Source of the DNA: Strigamia acuminata
Lineage: Eukaryota; Arthropoda; Chilopoda; Geophilomorpha; Linotaeniidae
Reading direction: 5' to 3'
Assembly (NCBI GenBank): GCA_949358305.1
Contig: OX442318.1
Location: 9,348,501 to 9,412,500 of the forward strand
Length of the DNA: 64,000 bases
Under the pieces are notes generated by a model that saw only the letters and a list, made by a program, of their open reading frames with translations, was not told where the DNA came from and did not search any database. The translations under genes and the position numbers were made by a program. Position 1 is the stretch's first letter. The number at the start of each line of letters is the position of its first letter. Of this stretch, positions 21,937 through 32,159 are shown piece after piece.

Positions 21937-22096
21937 CTGCTTCATTTAAACGCCCGGGCGTTTAAGTTTTTTTTGGGTCGACCCCTCCCCCGGTAAAGTC
22001 GGTTCGGGGCGGCGCGCGGTGCAATAAACGCCGCCGAACTTCCGGCGTTTATTCGAACACGGCGTCTGAATGAACCCGGGCGTTTAAATGAGGCAG
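21937..22096. mobile_element. GC-rich MITE (family I), 160 bp, TSD TA
   Basis: TIRs CTGCTTCATTTAAACGCCCG and the complement of GGGCGTTTAAATGAGGCAG, flanked by TA. The interior is very GC-rich (GGCGGCGCGCGG, CGCCGCCGAACTTCCGGCG), in strong contrast to its AT-rich surroundings. Relatives are at 4109-4268 and 27319-27425. Confidence 0.75.
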
Positions 22097-22233
22097 TACA
22101 GTACTATGTGAAACAAAAGTCTGGAAACACCTTTTTTTCTTGAAAATGACTGAATATATATCAATTCTAATCATTTGGTTGAATCGGAAGTCAATAGTTT
22201 GCTGGAAGGTCATCTTCAAGGTTATATACCGTA

Positions 22234-22414
22234 TAGTCAAAAGTCTTTATAACGAATCGCGATATAACAAATTATCGATATAACGATTACCTAAAAATGA
22301 CCGGTTTGGTTGGCTGGCCATAGTTCCATGTTAAAAATTTCGATATAACGAATTCTCATTATAACGAATCGATTTTTCGGGTCCCTTACCATTCGTTATA
22401 AAGAGTTTCGACTG
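22234..22414. mobile_element. pogo/Tigger-like MITE (family H), copy 1
   Basis: Ends TAGTCAAAAGTCTTTATAAC and the complement of GTTATAAAGAGTTTCGACTG, flanked by TA. CAGTYGAAMCTC-type termini followed by TTATAACGAA are typical of pogo/Tigger elements. The interior has the family block AAAAATGACCGGTTTGGTTG. Confidence 0.75.
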
Positions 22415-23059
22415 TATAAACAAATCTTGCTCACGTTTAAACTTCAATTTTTATTATTGTTATTATCTTTTTTTTTTTTTTACTATTTCCATTAAATAAA
22501 GCCAACTTTTTTCAGTTTGATAAAAAAAAATTAAAGTGATAAAGCACTGCTTAGAAAGAAATTTATATGAATAAATAAAAACAGAATTAAGAAGGTAAAA
22601 TTGAGATAAAAGTTAAAACCAAGTCATCCAAGCAATTACAAACAAAAAAATTGAAGCAAAGCAGGAAAAAAAAGCATAAAAGATAATTAAAAGTAAAACA
22701 AAAAAATGTCTGTAGGAAATTGAAAGCAGCAACCCGGCAGAGAAGATGTAGCCAAGACTTTGTGATAGACTATCACGAATTGCAGTTGCCTTTTCTTATC
22801 TAAAAGTGTTTCTGTACTTCCTGATGGAAGAGACGCAACCAAGTTTCCTCTGCCAATGCTAGATTGTCCTTTTCTCGTCATTAGAGCATCTTATCAAAAC
22901 AACTTTGCTCTCACTTAAATAAACTTTGCCTACTGATTACATTCAATTAACTCAACCAGGTCAATTAGGAACTACTTTCATATCATTCAATGTTAAATAC
23001 TTGGAAAAAGTTGCACTAATTATGCCATTTGTGGAACGCAATCAATAAAACATATAATC

Positions 23060-23867
23060 CAGGGGGTACGACATTCAACCGAATCTCTGACATGGACTTT
23101 CGAATCCCGTTCTGAATACCCGAAGCTCCGAATCCCGAATCTTTACATATTATAAAAAAATTTAATTTTTTGTTGAAAATTGGACAAAAGTTAAAATCTT
23201 TACATATTATAAAATTTTTTAATTTTTTGTTGAAAATTGGACAAAAGTTAAAATCTTTACATATTATAAAAAAATTTAATTTTTTGTTGAAAATTGGACA
23301 AAAGTTAAAATATTTTCGACTTTTTTATTAAAATAATCATCTAAATCTTTCTTTTCGAATTGGATCGGGAAATACGGGGAAATACAGTCCTCGATTAATG
23401 GTGATTAAATGTAATTTAGAGAGACACAAATAAGACATGACTTAACTGGTCTCTTGAAAATGTGAGACTAGTTTCTAACTTTATTTCAATGTGTGTGGCA
23501 CCACTAGGGTGGGTGTCATAACAGTTGTTTATACAAGGAAGGGGGAAACAAAACAGAACACTAAATTCTTCCTCAAATTTAGAGAGGTCGCTCTGAAAGC
23601 AAAGACCACACTAACTCAAAATGTAAATAAATAATGGTCTAAATAGTTAATTATATTTAAATATGGTATGACAAAAATACTAAACTTGTATAATTAAAAG
23701 TACTGAAATTATCTAAATAAAACCCTAAAATGATATAAATTGAAAACAAATTAAATAAAACTGATTAATTCAGTTTTGACACTTTCCGAATCCCAACCGA
23801 ATCCCATCCAAATCCTAAGAAAGATTCGAATCTCTGACACGCAGATTCTGATTGTCGTACCCCCTGA
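23060..23867. mobile_element. hAT-like element, 808 bp
   Basis: TIRs CAGGGGGTACGACATTCA and the complement of TGATTGTCGTACCCCCTG, flanked by ATATAATC and AGATAATC (7 of 8 match), as expected for an 8-bp hAT TSD. Both ends carry inward repeats of CGAATCCC/CGAATCTCTGAC. There is no transposase. Confidence 0.75.
23139..23309. repeat. 57-bp unit in three tandem copies
   Basis: Three near-identical copies of a unit beginning ATCTTTACATATTATAAAAA and ending GGACAAAAGTTAAA, inside the hAT-like element. They differ by only one or two bases, suggesting recent expansion. Confidence 0.9.
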
Positions 23868-24232
23868 GATAATCTCTGCTGCTTTAAAATAACCCTAACC
23901 AGAGATCAACACAAACACACCGTATTGTATGGTTGCAACTTCATGCAATATCTCTTTATTGGTCACTATATAGTAACTTAGTTTTCATTACAGTCAATTT
24001 CATATACAATGTAGTCTAATTGGTTTATTATTATTACCCAACAATCTCAAGACTCAGAAGAAAAAAATATAGGCCTATCTTAAAAAGAAATTTTGGGATT
24101 TTTTTATACATTTGCCGTGGCATTACCCTGTGGAGAGATGGGACTCAATTCACTTGTAGAGTAAGACACATGGTTTTTATTGTTGTTGTGTCTAGAGGCT
24201 GCGTGTTCAGACCTCATCCACCATGCACTTAA

Positions 24233-24345
24233 GCATTCGCACTGCGGCGCCAGAGGTGAAAGACTTGGACCGTTACAAGACGTGCTACAGCAAAAGCATT
24301 TGTCGAGACTTTTTTCATTAATCAAGAACTGGCACAAATCAAGAA
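24233..24345 (+). pseudogene. 18S rRNA fragment, copy 2
   Basis: Contains GCATTCGCACTGCGGCGCCA, then GAGGTGAAAGACTTGGACCG, ACAAGACG, CTACAGCAAAAGCATTTG and TTCATTAATCAAGAAC. These match in order the conserved 18S blocks GCATTCGTATTGCGGCG, GAGGTGAAATTCTTGGACCG and GCGAAAGCATTTGCC. It starts further 5' in 18S than the other two fragments and is more diverged. Confidence 0.8.
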
Positions 24346-24761
24346 CAAAAAAAAAAAAAAAATTTTTTAAACTAGTTACCGTTACAGTTCCTGAATACCG
24401 TAAATCATTAATCTGACATTAATACTTTAATTTACGACCGCCTGTCCAAAGGATGAACTTTTTTGTCTAGATATTTTTCCAATACGGATACAAAAAATAT
24501 TTATCTTTTGAATCAGTTTTATACTCAAACTTGTTGGATATTTGATTGATTGGAGTCGAATTTAAAGATAACAGTCCCATAAGGTTCAAAATTACATTTT
24601 ACATTATATTGCTTTTCACTTACTGCATTCCAAAATGTATAGCATTTTGCACAATTAAGTACATTAAATAATGCATTTCAAAACACATTCTTATATGACA
24701 AATAATAGTATTGGAAATGCATTTCGTAATACATTTTTGAATTATCATTTGCAAACCAATA

Positions 24762-24954
24762 CAGTCAAACCTCATTATAACAAACCGCAATATAATGAAT
24801 TTTTTGTTATAATAAATAGTTAAAAATGACTTGGTTGGTTGGTTGTCCACAGAACGCTATGTTAAAAAAAATTTTATGTAACAAACTCTCGTTATAAACT
24901 TATAATGAACCGATTTCTCGAGTCCCTTTGATTCGTTATAACGAGGCTTGCCTG
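24762..24954. mobile_element. pogo/Tigger-like MITE (family H), copy 2
   Basis: CAGTCAAACCTCATTATAAC at the left and the complement of GTTATAACGAGGCTTGCCTG at the right, flanked by TA on both sides, 193 bp. The interior contains AAAAATGACTTGGTTGGTTG. Confidence 0.78.
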
Positions 24955-27023
24955 TAGCTGTGACTCTCAGGCACCGGAATTTGACCCCTGCCCTCAGTCC
25001 ACTTCCCTACTGTAAGGAGGCACCCCGTTACTGTAAGGTATTGTTACTCACGTAACTTAAATAAATGAATTACTTCGCAAAACTTATCTTAAAGAACGGA
25101 TGGAATCGGATTTAAGTTCGAAAGTTGCGGACACAAGGAAAACGGTTATATTTACAAAAGTATAACTGAAATTTTTATTCATTGTACTGAATTACAAAGA
25201 AAAGGGATTAAAACCCCTTTATTCTCGGAATGGATTAAATGTGGGTCATGGATGAGTTTTACACCCTCGCCACGGTGGTTAAGTGCGCAACTAAATTGGT
25301 TCCTTTTGGAAACCGTCAGTTTCCACATAAGAGGTTTACAGATTGGCTCCCATAAATCTCCGCGATAATGTTGTACATTGTTTATAGTTACTAATTCAAT
25401 AAATGGCGAGTCGGAAGAAGACACAACAAAAACTTCCAAGCATATAATCTCATAATTCTATTTTTTAATGCATGAAGATAAACGAAACTAATGTTATAGA
25501 TCAAGTTAGAAACATCAGAAGGGATTACTCAATTACAAAGGCAACCTCATTTATTAATACCACTCGAAATTAAAGTGATTACTCTCCTTGGGTTTAGATA
25601 AAGCCGTCGGTAGCTGTGGTCACTGCACTTGTATGATTAGAAATAGAAGCCGTGGTTCAAATCCGGCACCAGCAAATTCATCATATTAACAATTAATGAT
25701 TGCCAATTCCATGCACACACTAACTAATTCCCTGCTTGTTCTTCTACTAATCCAACTTCCAGAAACACCCACACAACACCCAGCCTCTGTTGGAAAAGTA
25801 ATTCCACAATCACTCAAATAGCAAAACACACAAAAAAAAAAAAAAAAAATAATTTTTCATATTTTCAACAAGAAAAAAAAATTGAAATACCTTAATTTTC
25901 TGGTTTCAAGTTGCATAGAAACGCTGAGGGGTGGAAAAATCAATGGGAACAAATCTGTCATAAGAGTGGGATTGTGATAAGCCGGCCCATCAGTCTTCAT
26001 TGTGTGACAACCAACCCCAAGTTTGACATACTGATGGAAATGACTGCACACGTACCCACAATCGACCTTAATTGCCAAAGGGGTGGGGCCTTGACTAATG
26101 ACAATTTCGCCCAAGAAGAGGATTTCCCAACAAATCCCCCCCCCCACACACACACACTCGCTAAAAAACGCCACGTCACCACCACATTAACACATCACTC
26201 CGCAATTAAAGCTGGAAAAACAAACCCTTTTCCCTCCTAGTCCAACCTAAAGCGCACAAATTACGCATTCCTCCCACTTTACCATTTCTCCCGCTGCCCC
26301 AGAGGAACTAAGACAAGAAAAGGCACTAAGCCTCATTTCCAAAGAAGCAAATAAACACGTTACGAGCCTAGGTCACCTTCAATGCACGCGCCCTCTATTG
26401 ACCTACTATTCTTGATTTACTCGCTGCCGAGTCACGCCAAGTGTTTCCTGACACCGTAAACCGATTCGAACAGATGAAAATTCGCAAAGTTTGCGTGGCG
26501 CCCGTGAAAGCCAGCTTCTTCTAATAAAAGCACACACAAATGTGAGCGTTTGGCCCGCACTCCTAATGAGAATATATTTGCAAACGCATGAATAAAATGG
26601 TAGAGGGAAATCTGGACGAAACAACATTTCACTTTAACCTGCGATGCCGAATAATGCGCAGTTCACGTCCGGTCCTACATCAGTTGTACATTTTTCTTAT
26701 TTCCTGTTCATCGTGCGTTTACAATGGATGGCGTAGAGATAATAATATAGAGATGAGCTAACGATTCAGAGTGATGTTGGAGTTATACGTGTTAAAACAT
26801 AGGATAAGAATCATTTCAAGTGGAAGGATCACCATTGAGCCAGCATTAAAGCTCGCAAAATTTGACGGAATCTCAGCTGCAGTTGGCGTCGGTGTTAATA
26901 ATCTTGCGGATATTACCGTGCGCTGTTTAGAAAATAAATTTTTGTCCCGCGCGCAAATGGAGACCCGCGAGCAAGTAGAATACATACAGTATTCAGCTAG
27001 CAATAGAGGGCACCTCTTTATGC
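24955..27023. other. Intergenic with a tRNA-like segment, no gene recognised
   Basis: Apart from the tRNA-like segment at 25606-25680 and an A-rich tract near 25832, no feature is recognised. The 26400-26640 patch is slightly GC-richer and has open frames on the minus strand without recognisable motifs. Confidence 0.4.
25606..25680 (+). ncRNA. tRNA-like sequence, candidate SINE head
   Basis: GGTTCAAATCC matches the pol III B box exactly, and a poorer A-box-like TAGCTGTGGTC lies about 35 bp upstream. The segment begins GCCG and ends CGGCACCA, giving a short acceptor-like pairing. A normal cloverleaf does not form (arms too short or mismatched), so this is a tRNA-derived SINE or pseudogene rather than a working tRNA. 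Confidence 0.4.
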
Positions 27024-27299
27024 TGTAATGTGACCAACTGGTTTATATCAAATATATATACATTATTTATTTTAAATGAGAATAAGCAAAACAAGTAAAT
27101 TAAAATAACATTAAATCATATGGAAACAAAACTTACATATTCATTCGATACACATTCAGCGACCAACTGGCGCACTAAGGAACTGACACATGAATGTTCC
27201 AAACATGATCAAGTCTCTTTTTTTGTAACTTAAAACTCTTCGTGATGCGTCAGATCACTCGCAACGTCACATGACGCTGCAACTGCTCGACACATCACA
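27024..27299. repeat. hAT-like repeat (family K), copy 2
   Basis: Nearly identical to 12293-12576, from TGTAATGTGACCAACTGGTT to TGCTCGACACATCACA, with one short deletion near 27063. The hAT-like 5' terminus seen in copy 1 is absent here. Confidence 0.75.
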
Positions 27300-27318
27300 A
27301 TGCCGTATTATACCCGTA

Positions 27319-27425
27319 CTGCCTCATTTAAACGCCTGGATTCATTTAAACGCCCAGATTTTTAAACGCCCGGATTCATTTAAACGCCCGGATTCATTCA
27401 AACGCCGAGCCCGTTTTAACGCCTG
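27319..27425. mobile_element. GC-rich family I element, one-ended
   Basis: Left end CTGCCTCATTTAAACGCC preceded by TA, followed by several diverged copies of CGCCCGGATTCATTTAAA in tandem. No right TIR was found. Confidence 0.55.
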
Positions 27426-28701
27426 GCTCTTTAGCTTCTCTACTTCCATACCTCAAAATTCCTGACCAAACAAATAGTCACTACAGGCTACCATATAAGG
27501 TACACAGGACGGGCATTGCAGTGAAGCATGCATAAAAATGTAAAAAGTAAAGTAATAAAGCTAAAAAAAAAATTTTAAATATGTTTTAATTGTAAAATCG
27601 ACCGAATCGATAAAATCTCGTACGAGATCTCGTCTCGGAAAACCGAGACGTGAAAACGGCCGAGATGCTAGAAGTATAGATTAAGAGTTTCAGTAGTTTC
27701 GGTAGAGGTAGTTTCCAATAGAAAGGTTTCATTGTACATAGCAACAAAACAAAACGCACGTCAGCAGAGAGTTATCGCAACTTTTGGTTCTTCGCCCTAC
27801 CGGGGTGATTACCGCGAAACAGCGGAAGTGGGAGGAAAAATTAAAAACAAAACGCGCTTCAAAAATGTTAACACTAATCAATATTGAAGTTGGTGTATTC
27901 TAACACATGTCACTGAACTCTGACAGCGTCACAAACAATCAATGAAAACACAAGGTCGAGTAAGAAAACACGACATTTTTATCGATTTCTTAACAAGTTG
28001 AAATTCAAATTCACAGATTTACATCCAAATCTAAAAAAAAAAATATATAAATATTAAAAAATATAAATAAAAAAAAAATAGGTCTTCCAAGCAACTTGAA
28101 AATCCGACTGCTAATTAAGCCATCAAGCCCGATCCTCCACCATACATAACCTGCAGAACCCTAGCGTTAATGCTGATAACAAGAACAATTCAAGCGAGTT
28201 GCTTGATTGATGGCTGACTCCAACAACCTCCAATACCCGCCTTCTGTTGCTCAAAAGATACACCCCCTTTCCTCTTTGCACGAAATAAAGGATCAGAGTT
28301 CAAACACTTTTATAATAAGTTGTTTAGGCGAGCACGCAAATTATTTTTCCCCTATTTATCTACCCCAAAGATTTGTTTTTTCGTAAACTTCCCGCCGTCA
28401 AAAAAGCCGACGGATTAGCCCCAAACCGGCTAAAAATCGCGCCCAAAATAAACTATTTATTTGTTTATCTCCCCACCGACTTTGTACGCTCTTTCTTATC
28501 TCGAAAACTTCTTCCTGCTAACTTATCTAAATTATGTTTATTTATTCATTTGACACTCCGAAGAAGTAGATGGAAAGATTGCAATAGTTGCATAGTGGTT
28601 AGATGAGTCCTAAGGCGCTAATATCTAATTTTTATTATGTTTCTTATGTGGTCGTTTCGGTTACGACTGTAGGTCATGATGCGCTTTCGACATATGAAAT
28701 A
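27426..28701. other. Intergenic, nothing recognised
   Basis: AT-rich with A-rich simple tracts near 28033-28080. A short inverted motif TCGTCTCGG/CCGAGACG lies near 27630. No gene or TIR element is supported. Confidence 0.4.
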
Positions 28702-29172
28702 CAGTCGAAACTCTTTATAACGAATCACGATATAACGAATTATCGATATAACGAATACCTAAAAATGGCTGGTTTGGTTGGCTGGCCATAGAACACCATG
28801 TTAAAAATTTTCGATATAACGAATTATCGATATAACGAATTATCAATATAACGAATTATTGATATAACGAATTATCGATATAACGAATTATCGATATAAC
28901 GAATTATCGATATAACGAATTCTCGATATAACGAATTCTCGATATAACGAATTCTCGATATAACGAATTCTCGATATAACGAATTATCGATATAACGAAT
29001 TATCGATATAACGAATTCTCGATATAACGAATTCTCGATATAACGAATTTTCAATATAACGAATTCTCGATAGAACGAATTCTCGAAAGAACGAATTCTC
29101 GACAGAACGAATTCTCGTTGTAATGAATCAATTTTTTGGGTCCCTCGCGATTCGTTTTAAAAGTTTCGACTG
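28702..29172. mobile_element. pogo/Tigger-like MITE (family H) with internal satellite, 471 bp
   Basis: Starts CAGTCGAAACTCTTTATAAC and ends with the complement of the same terminus (AAAAGTTTCGACTG), flanked by TA. The left part matches copy 1 closely (TATCGATATAACGAAT, then AAAAATGGCTGGTTTGGTTG). The interior has expanded into a 16-bp tandem array. Confidence 0.85.
28811..29115. repeat. 16-bp tandem array derived from TIR-proximal motif
   Basis: About 19 copies of TCGATATAACGAATTA with variants (TTC in place of TTA, GATAGAACG, GACAGAACG toward the right end). The unit equals the subterminal motif of the host element, so the array arose by amplification within it. Confidence 0.95.
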
Positions 29173-29540
29173 TACTACCAGCATTCAATTCCTAAGAAAT
29201 ATAAGTAGTGCGACACTTTGCATGGTCACGGCCCCGTAAGTAGAATGCTTGTGTGGGGATTTAGACCATGCAAGTTGCGATCTGTGGGACGACTGTGGCG
29301 GCATGATCTTATCCATGGCAGCTAGAGGACGAGCTACCATGGGGTGGGACAAATGCTCACGTAATAACAAGACAGGGACTACAGATTGTTGGGTGGTTGG
29401 CCTTTATTAATCCGTTGTTTAGGGGTCTGAGTTTTAAGGGCCGATAGCTGGAAAACCCACAGAAAAGCCCCGTTTGTAGGCAAGTGGCAGATGCTCTTGC
29501 CCTAGAAACAGTACCTTAGTCAAACAAGGATGAGAAACAA

Positions 29541-29895
29541 CTGCGGTCGCCCATCCAAGTACTGTCAAGCCTCGTTATAGCGAATCGTTATAATGAAAGT
29601 TCGTTATATCAAACTTTTTTAGCATGGTGTTCTATGGACAACTAACCAACAAAGCCATAAGTATTTGTTATTGTTGATAATTGTTAGAAGAGATTTGCAT
29701 CGCACATGATACCGTACGAAACTGCGCTAACGTTACAAGTTCCACGAGATTATAATGACACTCCCCCTGGCGGTGGAGACCTTCAGACGAGATTTGTACA
29801 TTAGATGAAAGGTGACACAAATTAAAACAACAGTTATAACAAAAAATTCGTTATATCGCGGTTCAACTGTACTGACTAGGCTCCTAAGCCGCTTA
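29541..29895 (-). pseudogene. 5S rRNA-like fragment split by a transposon
   Basis: Read on the minus strand and with 29562-29869 removed, the flanks join across a TA to give CTAGTCAGTACTTGGATGGG followed by CGACCGC. This is the conserved 3' half of eukaryotic 5S rRNA around the AGTACTTGGATGGG block. Homology is about 45 nt, so it is a relic. It may be a SINE3-type head, but no tail family was recognised. Confidence 0.5.
29562..29869. mobile_element. pogo/Tigger-like element (family H), 308 bp, in a 5S-like sequence
   Basis: Left CTGTCAAGCCTCGTTATAGC, right the complement of TATATCGCGGTTCAACTG, TSD TA (29560-29561 and 29870-29871). The interior block (GGCGGTGGAGACC, GATTTGTACATTAGATG, GGTGACAC) is shared with 41206-41275. 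Confidence 0.75.
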
Positions 29896-30754
29896 TTTTC
29901 TATGTTTTAATGGAAACTGCTGACCGGTATGGTAAGCTGTTCTTTTTGGGAGTCTTGGGTTGGTTATTCGTTCATAAGTGATGTTTTGGCAGCATCTGTA
30001 TGCACAGTAAATAACGAATTAATAGTTCAACACCACATGAGAATTAACACTGCCTGCTAACACGAGGTGGCATTCTTGAATGTAACTTGTGCTACATGTA
30101 CAAAAATCACCCGTGAACACGATGAAACCCTTTAGATGAGCCTCCAAAAACTATGCTATTTCTAAATTTTACAACACAGCATAACACGACCATGCTGAAT
30201 GCACGAAGTGACACTTTCACGAATGCATTTTTCATTCTTACTCGTGTTGAATCACGTTTTAGGTAGATTGACCATAAAAATTCGAGTTGGTTCAACCAGT
30301 ACCTTCTAGAGTTCAGGTTGTTGCATCTAAAACGCAAATAGAATCCTGTTTCAGTCTCGAAAAGCACCGAAAAGGATGCGACTCCATTATATTTGACAAT
30401 AGTAGATTCGTGACAAGTCTTCTGGCTGAACCGTGTTTTCACACGTCTTGTCTTAATCGACTTCTTGTGGTTGTGGTGAATTTAAGGTTGTGTGGCTCCA
30501 AGACAAACAAATTGTGAGTGCCCAAAGAAAAATGTTGCTTTAGCAGTATTAGCACTGAAGAAGAAAATGAGCTGTGGGGCCCCAGGAAGATAGATAAAAA
30601 TACCTAAATTCTTCGATTAAGAGCCGGTGCTTTATGTTACATGTCTTTAGTTGTACAGTAGTTACATTTAAATAATAGACACAGTGGTTGTTCTTTATTT
30701 TAAATGCGTTAAACCTGTTGAAATTCATTGAACGATTTTAAAAACCTACTAATA

Positions 30755-30975
30755 CAGTCGATCCTCGTTATAGCGAACCACGATATAACGAAATTTTGTG
30801 CGCACAGGCAGCGTCACAAATTAACATAGTGACATGAGTATAAGGATGGAGCACGAACACGCCAGTTGGTTGGTTGGTTGGTTGGGCATGTTAAAAAAAT
30901 TTGGTATAACAAACTTTCGTTGTAACGAACCAATTTTTCGGGGCCCTTGCAATTCGTTATAACGAAACTCGACTG
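30755..30975. mobile_element. pogo/Tigger-like MITE (family H), 221 bp
   Basis: CAGTCGATCCTCGTTATAGC at the left and the complement of GTTATAACGAAACTCGACTG at the right, with TA on both sides. The interior has repeated TTGGTTGGTTGGTTGG. Confidence 0.8.
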
Positions 30976-31050
30976 TACAGAGTCAATTTGGGTTCAATAA
31001 ATTAATTAAAATCATAAGTTTTTCAATTAGACTGACCGTCAAGCCGCCAA

Positions 31051-31539
31051 TAAAGAGTTTGCGGTTGTCAATTATTCCTTAAAATTATGAGTTACTAGCT
31101 CATAATACTTAAAAATACCATGTAAACAGTACAAATCCCTTGCATGTAATGGTAGAACAAATCCACATGCAAAAAAAAATGAAAATCTGTAGTTTTACTA
31201 ATTTGACATTTTTCAGACATAAAATTGTCTTCTAGTTTATTTATTTGCTTACCTGGAATGATTTTAGTCGTTTCTATCCTTTGATGGCAGAAAGAAATTG
31301 TGATTGAGGCTGAATGTTGAAACAGGTCAGGCAGCCATTTTGAATTTCCATCAGCACCATCAGCGCCATTTGCAATAGTGGGAGGAGCTTCAAATAGTGT
31401 TAAGCGATCTGATTGGCTCACTTATTTTACAAAATAGTGTAAAAGTTGAGGAGTTACGTTATGTTATAAGTCCATTTTTATAATTATGAGCTTGTAACTC
31501 ATAATTATAAGGAACAATTGGCAACCGAAAACTCACTAT
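31051..31539. mobile_element. 'GAGTTTGCGGTTG' TIR element (family C), about 490 bp
   Basis: Left GAGTTTGCGGTTGTCAATTA and right the complement of AATTGGCAACCGAAAACTC. Both are followed inward by ATAATTATGAGTTAC. The outer GAGTTTGCGG core is shared with families B and D, suggesting related transposases. A half copy is at 5638-5700. Confidence 0.65.
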
Positions 31540-32128
31540 TAGCTAAAGTTTGTCGCTACCCTCGAATAATAGCCGCAGTTAGAATTCAAGTGCAACTTTT
31601 AATCAAAAAAAGGCAATAATCAAAACTATGATTTCCTACCTTGTATTCAAGTTGAAGTAAAATTTTACCACCTTAAAAAAAATAAAAATCATCAAAAAAT
31701 AATTTCTTTCCTTCAATATAAACATTTCTTCCAAACCTACCAAGCTCCTGTGGTCCACTCCAACATCTATCAGTGTCCAAATCCGATTCAAATAATTAAA
31801 ACCATTATCACAAACCCAACCTGCAAAACCTAAAAAAAAATAAAAAAAAAAAAAAAAAAAATCGATTAAAAATTAATAAATAAAACCATAAATAACACCG
31901 AGAACACAGAAACAAAAATCAATTCCCATAACACCGCTTTAACACAGAATACGCCCACAGATCAATTGTACCATTACAAACTTAATAAGCGAATTCCTCC
32001 CAAAATTTCTCATTAGGCCCAACCAAACCAAAATGAATCAAACCAAAACCAAATGAATAATTAAGAACGAGGTGACGAATAATTGCGAGTAAAATGCAAA
32101 CAAATACGCAGAAAAGAGTAAAAAGATT

Positions 32129-32159
<31 letters not shown>

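Noticed and set aside
25606-25680. Functional tRNA gene
   Set aside because: The D and T arms do not form proper stems and the length is short; only the B box is convincing.
28872-29054. Open frame with repeated RYIENSLYREFVIS units
   Set aside because: Translation of the 16-bp satellite inside a Tigger-like element.
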